This document shows, piece by piece, positions 39,001-51,000 of a stretch of 64,000 nt of DNA. The stretch covers positions 54,891,463-54,955,462 of the forward strand of contig CM048554.1 of assembly GCA_026413225.1 (NCBI GenBank), in the 5' to 3' direction. The notes beneath the pieces were generated by a model. The model saw nothing but the letters and a program-made list of their open reading frames with translations, did not search any database and was not told where the DNA came from. Position 1 is the stretch's first letter. The number at the start of each line of letters is the position of its first letter. This DNA comes from Otis tarda (lineage: Eukaryota > Chordata > Aves > Otidiformes > Otididae). The position numbers and the translations under genes were made by a program.

Positions 39001-42000
39001 GCAGTAGCTCCATCGACATGCTGCAAGCAGGTGACAAAGTAACGTGGCTGCTTATCTATTCCTGTATCACTAGATGGCTGAGTGCTGCCAGGCGCTCCTT
39101 AACACTCTCATTTTTTCTACACAAATAAAAAAGGTTAAGAGCTGACCTAAATTCAGTCACCTCTGCCCATTGTCATAGGGCGAGATAGGCATTAAGAAAT
39201 CTCCTGAATGCAAACTTGAGAGGGCACATGAAAGAGGTAACAGCCTGTCCCTTGTCCCCCATGTCAAGAAGAACCGGATCAGGCTGGGCCCTTCGCTCTT
39301 TGAAGCCGTAGTGATGCTGCAGATCAGAGCAACAGACTGTATCCATGGAAGAAGGGGGAGGCACTTGGTGTCAGGCAGACAGATCAGAACCTGGTTTTAA
39401 TAGCTCACACCTCTGGGGAGTATGACTAGCAAGGAAGGAAGGATCTTGTGTCTTAACAGATACAGCGATGCTGTCAGTCATCCAAGGGAACAGATGCTGC
39501 CGCCTTTCAGTAACCCATCCGCTGCCTGGCACTGTTGTTTCCTTCACATGCCTTTTTCCTCTAGCATATTTTATTTATTTATATCTTGTTATGCAGTAGG
39601 ATCTCTCTCCCTTATGCTTTATCTGTGTGGGTGGGTGTCTTGCCACCCAAAACATCTGCTCCTTTGAGTAGGGTGGCTCTGAGGAAACCTAGGAGGGAGC
39701 AGCAGCCCTCCCAACCTCCCCCGCTGGATCAGTGGCCCAAACAAAGCATTCAAGAAGGGAACTAGACAGGAGGAGAGGGACTGCCACCCTGCACCTGACC
39801 TGCTGTCCGTCTTTGCTTGTCACTCATCTCTGACAGCAGCCAGCACCAGTTGCTCCTGGGAGATGAACAGTGGTGGCACAGCCTGCCTTCTGGGGAAGCT
39901 CGATCCTGGCAGCTTATCGATGCCCTTCAGTGGCAGGAATTGCACTCCTTATGTATGGTTATGGCCCATCCCACGTAGTGCGATGTATCTCCTACTGGTT
40001 CCATGCCCAGGGATGCTGGTCCCAACTGAACAGGCGCTAGCTGTGCTGCAGGGTTTAATGCTGCCTTGGGGCATCGGTGTGACAAAGAGGATTCAGGCAA
40101 GTTAACACTGCAACAAAAAAGTGCAGGTCTGCATGGCAGCAGGGCAGATCCCATCTTGCCCATCGCCCTGAGAGCAGAAGCGTGCCCGGCTCAGTGCTAC
40201 GTCTCCTGAAGGCACAGCAGTGGAGGGCAGCGTGTCCCACCTCTCCTTTGCACACAGGCAAGGGCAGCTCTGACTCTGCTGGCCCCCATCATTTCTGGGC
40301 AGGTGACAGAGGGCACGAGCTGACCGAGCGGCTACTCATTTTGGGCACTTGCAGTGAACTGTGCTTTTTCTGGTAGCTTAGTACTGAGGGGCTGCAGGAC
40401 TCTGGTCCTGGGGAGCGTCGCTGCTGCTTTTAGTGTTATTGACTGGGCAGATAGAGGGGGCTGGGTACTTCAGGCAAAACCAAAGCAAGTGTGTTTGGGT
40501 TAGGAGGAGGACATTGTAGGTGTTTTACTTCTTAAATTTACTTAATCCCCTGTAGGTCAATTGATGAGTAATGGCAGAAGGACTTGCAGGCCAGCAAGAA
40601 GCGCTAATGGTATTTTGGCAAACGAAGACCAAGCCCAGTGCACCCCAATGCAAACCACTCATATCTCTCCTGGAGGTCACTTGGAGGGGCCACCCACACT
40701 GGAGACATCCCTCAAGGGTTGGGTCAAACGTGATCTCGGTTCCTGCTCTGCTGGCTCCTCTGATCTGGCCCCGTGCCATGCCTTCGCTGGTGCCTCAGTT
40801 TACCTCCTCCCAAGGCATTTAGCTCTTGGCTGCCTGTCTGGAGACCTTGTTTGTTAGCTGCCATGGCTCTGTGGGTTGTCCCTGCCTGCCAAAACCTATG
40901 CTCTAGTTGCCTCTGCTGGGTCTGGAGCAGAGTCTATAGGGTGCAACGTGTCTGAAGCAGCGAGCTCAGACTCCTCACCATGTCCTGCCTCCCCAGCACT
41001 GTGTTCTCATTCCAGTTTACAGTGCGCAGAGATCACCTCATCCCTCCTCTTCATTAGGCTTTAAATTGAGAGCAGGCGAGGACTGAATGGTGCGAGTCAT
41101 TCCCTTGTAGCGCTCCGGGGAGCTGCTCTTCTCCCAGGCTGAGCAGAAGGGACCAGAGGAGGGAAAGGCACAAGGCAGCAGCCATACCACGGTTCACAGC
41201 TGCTCAGCTGGTTGTCCCCTTTTATCAGACACCCTTCCAATTTACTCAGCAGCGCTGGCGGTGCGGCCGGCACTGTGACACACGGGAAAATGAGAGCAAC
41301 AGCCACGTGCGAGGGGAACCGAGTGCAGCAGCTTACAGCGGCCACATCCTGCCGTAATCTCATTTCCCTGCAGCCGTGATTAAGGTTGCTCCCAATATAG
41401 CACCAGAACGTGGCACAAGGGCACCTTTTATTGGCCTGTTAATACCCAGCGCTGGGGAAAGTGGTGAGGCTCCAGCTGCTGTTGCAGCTCTTGCCTGTCA
41501 ACACAGCACTGAGGGGAAGAGGAAGGATTTCTGGACATAAATGCTTCTCCTCCCTGCTGTGCTTCTCCACCCCACCCATTGCTGGCCCCTGCTGCCAGGG
41601 CCAGCTATTGGGGATGGGCTCAAGCCTTGGATGTTGAACCCGAGCATCAAGGCAAGAGGGCTTTGAGGCTGTGCCAGCCTCCCATTTCCATCAGCTTGGG
41701 AGCAGGGACGGGAGCGACGTGAATCTGGCTCCCACCTCTGCAGCTCCTGGTAGCTGAGCCGTGTGTGCTTGAGAGTAGGTGGCTTTGGAGGTCCAGGCTC
41801 CAATTCTCCTTTGTTCCCTGAAGCTGTGAGTTGGTTTTGGAGGGATGGCATCTTTGTGGGCCACCAGAACCTGCCATTGAAGGAGGAGGAGTCCTGTCCA
41901 CACTGCCCAAATGGCCTTCCTGCCGCGGGGCTCTTATCTTGCCAGCATCCAACCTGAGGACAAGTCATACTTGTGCTGGCGTCTGTGAGGGGACTGCCAG

Positions 42001-45000
42001 GAGCATGAGCTGGCAAAGACGATGGGTGGCCTCCTGTCTGACTTCTGTAGTTAAATGTGTGTGTGGGGGCAGTGACAAGGAATTTCTTGTTTTGGAAGTA
42101 GGTATGTGCTATGTATAGCTCTAGACTGTCAACAGATGATAAAACAGGGTGCAAAGCAGAAGCCTTTTCTTTTTAATTTCATTTCTCTTCTATGCTGGTT
42201 CTGTCTAAGTATGACTGTCTGACAATATAGCTGCAAATTTGTACCTTCACAGGCGTTAGGACCAGATGGAGCCATTAGATCAGCCATTCTGCTCAACCAT
42301 CTTACCTCGCCAGCTAAGATTTCACCCAGCTCCCTGCCAAGAGCCCCGTAACTTCTAGTGTCAATTGTGTGCCACAGGCTCCTTTTCCTCCAGAAGGGTC
42401 CCATGGATCAGCCAGAGAGCAGCTAGGGGCAACCAGGAGACATTTCCTGTACTGACAGCTTATCCAGATTTTTGGGATAACCCCTCCTGCCACTGACCTT
42501 TGTTTGTGTGAAGGTGCGTGCCTTGTTGGTCCACAACATTGGCAGTCACGGCCCGTAGTATGTTCTGGGCAGGGTAAGCTCCTATCCATTTTGGGACAGG
42601 TGATGGATGCACAGCTCTGTGTTCACTTTGCAGAATCAGTGGTGGATTCATAAAGATGACCATTGTAGTCATTAATAAATGGAATTCATGTCCTTTTCTG
42701 GTGAACCTGACAGCCCTTTGGAGGGAAATGACTCTGAAACAGGCAGTGCAGAAGTAATTAGGGGAGCACAAAACTGGCAAGATGATTCTGCGATGTAAGC
42801 GGGGCTGCAAGAAAAGGGACCTACTTACCATCTCGCTCTTGCCATTGTGATAGCAGCTGCTGTGCTACAGGCAGGTTTCAAGTGCACTGACTTCAAGCAG
42901 ATCACAAGAAGCTTTGAAATGTGCTTTTAAGGGAGTTATGCCTAGTAAAGCCTGTCTGGTAATTGATTTACCCCAGTTTAATGTGGCAGAGGATGAAGTG
43001 AGAGGTAACACCAGGATCCAGCCTGTTCTAGGACAGAAAGACAAAATGCTGAACTGCTTTTCTTGTAGAAATCTCTTTCCGTGTGTGGATGTGTGGAGGG
43101 AGCCTGGAAATCATCCCCTGCAGCCGTGTTGGCCACGTCTTCCGGAAGAAACATCCGTACGTCTTTCCAGAAGGAAATGCCAATACATACATTAAGTAGG
43201 TGTTTTGTACTTGCTTGGTTTTTGTGAGGTGGAATAAGGTGCTGCTTTGTCAGAAGAGGGGAGCAGAGAAGATGGGCAAGAAAGTTTGCTTGGAAAATTT
43301 GGAAATATCCCTGGGTAGGAATCACCTGAGACAAAGAAAATCAAGCCAGTACAACTCTCCCTTAGGATTTTTACAGTGTCGAGAATATGACAGATATAGG
43401 ACACTTATATGATACCTTTCATCAGCACGGAAATTGAGGGATGGCCCCAGCATCTCCCTGAGCACTAGCTACTGCAACAGCAAATGGTTTAGACCCTGAG
43501 GTCGTCAGAACATGTTTATAATGACCTGAAATCAGGCTGCCGGCAATGTCTGTCAGTACCCAGCGACCTTAGCTGAGGGCTGAGCGTGGCTCAAGTGAAC
43601 CAGAAAATTTGGTTCCTGATGCGTCTCAGAAAGAGTGAGCACACTCTTTCTGAGCACACACCCACCGAGCACACACCCACCGAGCACACACCCACTGAGC
43701 ACACGGGAGCCGGTGGCTTTGCCTGCAGGCTGGTGCCGCCTCTCGAGCAGGGGCAGGAATGGGCTGCGCCCCACTGGTGGGGACACCAAAGGAACTGCCA
43801 GAGCATCCCAGCTGAAAAGGACCTGCACTCACACACAGGAAAGTAGGCTGAATCGGGTACTGAAACGGCCGGCTGAAATGGGCTAAGATCCTGGGAACAG
43901 CAGGCAAGGATGGAGGTAGTGCAGAAGTGGGAATCAGTGTGGGAAAGATGATGGGAGCAGCTAATGAAGTCAGGAAGGATTGTCTCCTTTTTTAGAGCAT
44001 GAGGCTGAAGGTTTTCCATTAAGTAAATGACACAGAAAAACACCTGGGGTGTTTATACTTAATGCAGGGTTGTTTGTCAGCTAAACTGCATTTGTGTGTG
44101 TTTACCCACCAGGTATCCCTTTTAGTGTGCCTTTCCCAGTGTTACAAAGAGCTGAGTATTTGTGAAGATGCTGATCTGGGCTCTCTGCAGCTTCCCCATG
44201 CATTGCACGAGACAATGAACTGGGGGTTATAATCTCTGTTACATCCAATATAGTTTCCAGCCATGCAGAGTGTGGGGCAGGAGGGGACTTTGTCGCCTTG
44301 CTTCAAAAGGCTGGCAGTGAGTGGCACAGGGCATTGCTGGCATTGAGGAGGAAGGCACAAATTTTAGAGTTCCGAGGAGGTCTCTTGCTTTTAGTGGGGT
44401 AATAAGACTCCTACAGAACAGGCTGGGATGTGGCAGGATCTCCACTGTCGGAGTTGCTGCAAACCTGAGTGAAAAGGCAGTGTCTGTGTTGCATCACCTG
44501 CAGAAGGAGCAAGGGGATCTTGAATGGGTACGGCTCCTCTGGGTACACCCCAAGCACAGGCCCCCGGGGAGGTCTGAATCAAAATCCAGGTGTAAGCCTT
44601 GATGTTTATCCACGTTTCTTATAAACTCAAATGAGATCAGGAAGCCAGAGGAAAAAACCCTGCATGTTGGGGAAGATTAGATACAGGTGTAGATATAGAC
44701 ACTGCGACTTTGGCATCTCTTGAGCAAGAGCACTTAGACTATTGCAGTGGCCTTAGAGAGAGAGGAAGAAGCACCATGAATCAGCAAGGGACTGAAAAGC
44801 GTTGTGGAGAAATGTATCTGTAGGCATTAGGAGCTGGGATTTTATTAACCTTATGGTATCCATCAGCCTTAAACTTAACGTGGTGGTATATAGACTGGGA
44901 GGAGAAGCAGCTTCTGGCAAGTTTCTGGCAAGCTTTGCTGTCTGTGTTTAAACAGAGATGTTAACAAAAAATATCTCCACCTTTCTGCCAGATATTGATT

Positions 45001-48000
45001 TTTTTCCACACAGCCTCTTCTTCAGTGCAAGAGACAGCTCAGGCTCCAGTGTTATGCTGGCTTCACGTGCAGACTATCTCCTGTTCTGGCCCTGTGGGAC
45101 TCAGCTGGATCAGAGCCTGCCCTGTGGCACCTGCAGCCCAGTGGCAGATAGCAATAGCTTGGAGGCACTGGTTTGCCTTGGAGCAGGAGCTTGGAGGACT
45201 TCTCTGACCTGGGCAGGGACTGGCAGATAGGCATGGAGCAACAAAGCCATTTGCAAGGAGACTTAGAGTCATCTGAAGTCCACAGATTTCCTGAGGTTCA
45301 TAAACCTTCTGCAGACACCTGGCTGATGTGGAAGACTCACATTTATGCTACAGCTCTGTGGCCAGGATGGTTCTCAAGTTCTGAATGCTGAGATTTGCCT
45401 CAGTGAAATGCTGGGGCACAAAGCAGGAGAGTCCATACAGGACTGACACAAAATAAATATTTGCCTTCGATCTTTGGCAAATTTTGCGCCACTTTTCAGA
45501 GCTCCATCCCAACCACTAAATAAAACCCCAGGCACGCCTGCCTGGGAGATGGTACTTAAGAGAAGCTTCAGTTCTGAAGGATGCAAAGCGTTCACTTGAG
45601 CTTGAAATGGTGAATTCTTCACCCAAGCTTTGGCCTATGGTGTTTAGTCCCTGGAGTAATGGGGAGGAGCAGTATCTTCTCTAGTAGTGGAGTGGGCTGG
45701 CTCAAAGGTGGTTTGGGTGAAGCCAAAGACCAAGTTGAGGATGGGAGGAGAGTGGGATGGATTAGTCGATGCATTTTAGAGAACGTCACCTTGGAGGCTT
45801 CCTTGGTTTCAGCTGTCTTTCATTGCCTCTTCCAGAAACACCAAGCGCACAGCGGAGGTGTGGATGGACGAATTCAAGCAGTACTACTATGCGGCTCGTC
45901 CTGCAGCCCAGGGGAGGCCTTATGGAAAGTGAGTGTCTTCCTCTGCTACCTGCGCCCTGCCTGCTGCAATGGATGTGCACGGTGACGTCGCCCTGCTGTG
46001 GAAACCCACCTGCGCTGTTTCTGTAGTAATGCTCAATTAAGTGCTAATGGTAGGCAGGTGCTTTCAGTACAGCAATGAAATATATAAACAGCTAGTTTAT
46101 ATGCTGTGATCATTTATCCCAGTGAGTGAACCAAATTGAGTTGGGGGAAAGCCCCCTCTGCCTATGTCCTGCCCTTGGCATTAAGTACAAGTACTTCTGG
46201 TCCCAGAGTGGAGTTTGATGGGGAGAGTCCAGAGGTCTCGCTGGCAGCTGAGAGGCAGGAAAATCATTAAATTTTGGACCCACTAAGGCTTTATTGGAAA
46301 GGAGGAAGTGCTTTGTGTTCAGGGAGTTTGCCATTGAGTCTGTGAACAGTCAGAAATGCCTCCCTGTTGGGAGGACTATGTATTTTTGTTAATTTCTCAT
46401 TTTTGTATGCTCTTCCTTTCCTTAGACAGTTTCCTTCGGACTACAGCGGGTTCCAAATCCCCAAATTCCTTCTGGCTGCTCTTTAGTTTCTAAGATAAAT
46501 AAATTGACATCCTGGTGACTAACCTATTTCCACTGAATTGATGCCCTCTTCCCATCCATCAGCATGGACTGAAGTAACAGCTCTGTCCCACTAAATTTAG
46601 GAGGATATAGAGAAGGTAGACTATGGAAAGGGAAAGTACTGGAGGCTTCCTACTGCTCTGTAAATGCCTGCTCATAACAGCTCCATGGGTAGAGGTTGGC
46701 TCAGAGAGGAGCTGGAGTTTGGAAAAATGTCACTGTACAGCATGATCTGTCAGCAGAAATTTGACCCTGGTTAATGAAAGAAATAAGTATTTCCCTGTGT
46801 AATTAACTTCTGCTGGCTTAAAGGTGTGTTTAGGTGCTCTTGTGCATCAAGGCCTTCTATAGTCCTGTAAATGGAGAGTAAGTTATAATAGCATATATTA
46901 ATTTCCTAGTACAGTAATATATTAAATTAATGCGTATTGCATATAGTAGATAGCAGACATTATTTACTAATCATTTTTAGATGACCGTACTTTTCCATGA
47001 AACTTTCACCCATCAGACTCCTTGTTAAAATGGCAGTATGTCATCACGTCATCATGCCATTTTACCAAGTGAGACCTCCAGAGAGATAGAGATCAAAACG
47101 ACCAACCAAACTCATGCAGAAGATAGCAGAAAATAGAGGTGCTGATGCTCTTGTGTTTGCTGTCTGTGCATATCTGTTGGGTTTCTCACAGCCTCCCTTT
47201 TTGGTACATTGGGTCTCACCTTCATAATTTCCATTGTATCTCTAAAACATTTTCTTTCCACAGTGTGCAGAGCAGAGTGGAGCTGCGGAAGAGGTTGAAA
47301 TGCCACAGCTTCAAGTGGTACCTGGAAAACGTTTATCCTGAACTTCGGTATGGATGTGTGATCTCTACATCTCTCTAGCAGGCCAGGGGGATACCCCATC
47401 TCTCCTGCCCCACAGAGTTTTCCTCTGCCCCTCCAGTCCCTACGCCTCCTGCTCTCCCAGAGACACAGGCACCCCCTCCCCTGGGCTGTGCAGAAGGGCA
47501 GAGTGAGTTTTGTCCTGGCTTTGAACACAGCTTGCTCACAGTATGGCACGGTTCGTTTGTGATCCTGCTTTCTTTAAGCAGTTTTATGGATTCCGTGGCT
47601 CTTTGCTGTAGAGCTGGTGAGAGGCAAAGTACCAGTTACATCTCTTAGTTCCTGGGGCTTCCTCAGGTATCCTCCTGCTCGTGCTGCCAGTTTTCCTTAC
47701 AAAAGTATCCCAAGGTGGAAAATCCGCCATAGCCTCTGGTGGGTTGTTTCAGTACTTAATGACTCTTGCTTACAAAAAAAAAAAAAGCACCTAATTTCCC
47801 ATCTTTTCACAGTGTTCTATGATACTCAAGACCTCTCTGTTGTGAAGCCATCCACTTTAGGAGTTTATGACCTGTATTCAAGTGGCTCTGTCTTACTCCT
47901 AGCCTAATGCTTTGCTTAATATGCACTTCTACAGCTGCTTTTGTGCAGGTCTCTTTTAGTCACCAAAATTACTCCAGAAACCATTGCATCCAGTCCACAG

Positions 48001-51000
48001 TCACTATCAGGAGCCACGCTCAGAAAGGGTGAAAAAATTTTGGAGATACCTCCAAGGATCTGCTGGCGCAATGGCTGAGTCCAGAATCACAGTGAGAAAA
48101 TGATTTATAGCTGTTTTCTTGCTTTTTTGTCATGTGTGGCATTGCACAGCAGCATTCACAGGGAATGCCAGGATTCTGTGGTAGTTTGTTATAAAGTTCC
48201 ACGCTCCTGTAAGTTGAAGGCTGACCTTCAGCCTGCTCGTGGTCTATTCCTTCCTCCTCTGTTTGCCTTGTGCAGTGTTATTTATTTTTTCCTCTTAGAA
48301 AGGCCAGCCATCTATCTCTGAGTGCTGCTTCTGCAGCATCCCTGTCCAGGTACTGCTCTCAGTCGTTCAGTATTGTAATAGGTCTTGCCATTCTCATTTT
48401 CTGAAGGTGAAGTGGTGCCACTGCGCCCTCCTTACCCCACTGAGCCTCCCTTTGGGTACTCCGTGTGCCTGGGGGAGCAGGGATGTTGTTTTCATGCTGT
48501 TCCTGCAGGATTCCCGAGGAATCGCTCTATCAGACTGGGATGATCAGGCAAAGGCAAAGCTGCCTGGAGTCGCACAAATCTGAAGCCCAAGAGTTCCCTG
48601 TCCTGAGCTTAAATCCTTGTAGCAGCAGCAAAGGCACGGCAGCAACAGCACAGGTAAGATGTTTTGCCTATCCCTGTGATGCCATCTGGAGAGAAGGCTC
48701 TGGGGCAGCTTCCTAAGTTTGCTAAATCTCTGTTGGAGGATTACCCATTTTGCCAACCCGTGGCACGTAGGTAAACCCTGGTAAGTCCTCCTTACCTTCG
48801 TGGAGGCCCTGGGCAGCAGCAGAGACTGGTGCAGGAGCTGCAGCACACGGTGGACCCCTTATCTCTATGCTAGCCTGTGCTGAGCACTTACTGCTGCTCA
48901 GGAACGCCATGCGCCATTCATCTGCAGAGATCAGAGAAAGACAAAGAGAACTATAATTTCCTCTCATCTTTCAGCCTTATTTTTTTCAAAATGCACTGAA
49001 TCGCAATGGTATTTATAACTTCATAGTCTGCGTTCTCTCAATATTAGATTGCCCATTAAACTAGTGAGAATTTAATGAGGATGATCTCATTTATTTTGAT
49101 CTCATTTTTTTTCAATCTCACTGAGACGAGAAAAAGCTGCATGAATCAGTGTTCTCAAAAGCATATTCTAGGAAACGTTAGAGCCAAGAACAGGCACATG
49201 TGCCTTGCAGCGGAGTTGCTGGAGCAAGACCCTAAGACACAGCTTCAAAACTTGCCTTTGCTTCAGGCTCCCTTTGTGATTTTGGGCATGTCAGTAAGTT
49301 CTCTCACTGTTCCCATCTATAAAACGGGGAGGATAACAATCACTCGCTGCTTCAGCGTGTCGTGAAATAATTTATTAGGCAATGGTGTGCTTGCTGCCAC
49401 TTGACTGTACATCCTTAACTCTCATGGTTACACATTCAAACCAGGTAGCTACGCATATAAAAGGCCCAGCCTTTATTGTTTCAGATGTTGCTGAAAATGT
49501 CCCTAATTTGTGTGTGCAGATGAAGCATGTCATTATGTGCATCTCTTTTGCATGCTCTTGCATGCTTGCCTTTAGTCAGGAAAATAATATCTGTTTCACA
49601 GTCTGGTAAAATCAACAATGACTTGAATTTTAGTCAGTTCAGAAAATACAGTGAATATAACTGCAAGTACTGTACAGTTACAGTTCTTACAGTTGAACTG
49701 TTTTCTGGATTTTAGAATTACTTTTCTTTCTTCCACTGCTGCATGGACTTTTTACACAAACAGCTAGAGAAGCGAGTTGATGAGAGCAGGTCATCATGTT
49801 TTGCAGAGTCAACTCTGGTGAAGGAAAAAAAAATGCTTTAGAAACAATTGCAGCTTTCAATGAATTGGATTTTTTAACAAAATCTGGGAAAATCAAAATG
49901 AAAAACGCTGCTGCAAGCTAGCATTTCAAAATGAAATGGCATTGGCCATTCCGAAATATCAATTTGATGTGATATTTTAAAATGAGAAATGTCACACCAA
50001 CAAGTTGGATTGTTTCATTCCCATCAAACACGTTTTGTTTTGACATTTCTGTGCAGTAAATTTTTGGAATTTTTCATGCCACAAGCTTTTCATCTTCCCT
50101 TTCTCATTCTGCAGCAGTTTGCAATAGGTCAACACTTCCCACTGGATAGCAGTTCCATTTCTTGTGCACATCCAGGACTAACTCTGCAGGGGAAAAGAAA
50201 AATGCACTACAAACAGATTGCTGAACAGCTACACTCAATACACAAGCAGGAATAGAGAAAAACCTTTTCCTTTTATCTTTCTCTGTCTTTCTAGGATAGT
50301 TCTCTGTTACTTGTATCCATGGAGAATATTTCTGATAAAAGCAGGATATTTACATTTTCATTGTGCATAGAAACTCATATTTTAATTACACAGTTGTTAC
50401 AAGACCACTTGAACTTGTGGATGACTTGGGGGGTTACAGTCACCAGGCTGCGTAGGACAGGTGATGCAGCAGTTTTGTATGTGGTGTACCCGAATAGAAC
50501 AATAATCTTCACTTTTAACATACTGACGTCACATCTTGTTTACCCTAAACTTCATTATTTGAAAAATAGGCTTAGCTAAATCAAAGCTGGGCTTTCCTGG
50601 CATTCAGCAAGTACTATGGAAATATCCTGGCCATCCAGATGCTTTATTATCAGTGTTAGCAGCATTAATTTGGTTGCTTGATTGCCCTTCTGTAGCTGCT
50701 TCCCTACTAGGCTCCCCAAGCCCTTTACCAACATGACATGCATGAAGTCCTGGGACTGGGTGTGAGAAGATCTGAGCTGTCATACATCACCATGGTTTGA
50801 GAGGAGAGGAACAGGAGCTTTCAGGTGGCAATCAATTGCTCTTTATTTTAATTTTTTATACCTGTAATGCAAGGGAAAGGTGTTGTGACCCTTCTGGCCA
50901 CATCCACAGTTTGGGTAAATTGAGAAGAGTGACTGCAGTGAGATCAGACAGGCTTTACACCCCTAGCAGATCTCACAAACCCTCCCTGGTAGTGTCTGGT

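Larger units (their letters stand above)
43196..45835 (+). other. GALNT14: GALNT14 intron between exons h and i
   Basis: A 2.6-kb intron containing the hairpin and 15-bp minisatellite at 43625-43704. The rest is unique sequence with no recognised repeat or exon. Confidence 0.87.

Noticed and set aside
41498..42154. 218-codon open frame on the minus strand
   Set aside because: It lies wholly within a GALNT14 intron, has no recognisable domain, a low-complexity Pro/Ser/Gly-rich composition, and overlaps other long frames on both strands in a GC-rich stretch. It is best explained by chance.
42235..42470. Possible old interspersed repeat
   Set aside because: The phrase GGACCAGATGGAGCCATTAG at 42260-42279 and what follows have the feel of a degraded repeat, but I could not match it to CR1, MIR or an LTR with any confidence.
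43652..43704. EHTPT-type peptide repeat as a coding minisatellite
   Set aside because: It lies in the middle of an intron. The open frame is a by-product of a 15-bp period divisible by three.
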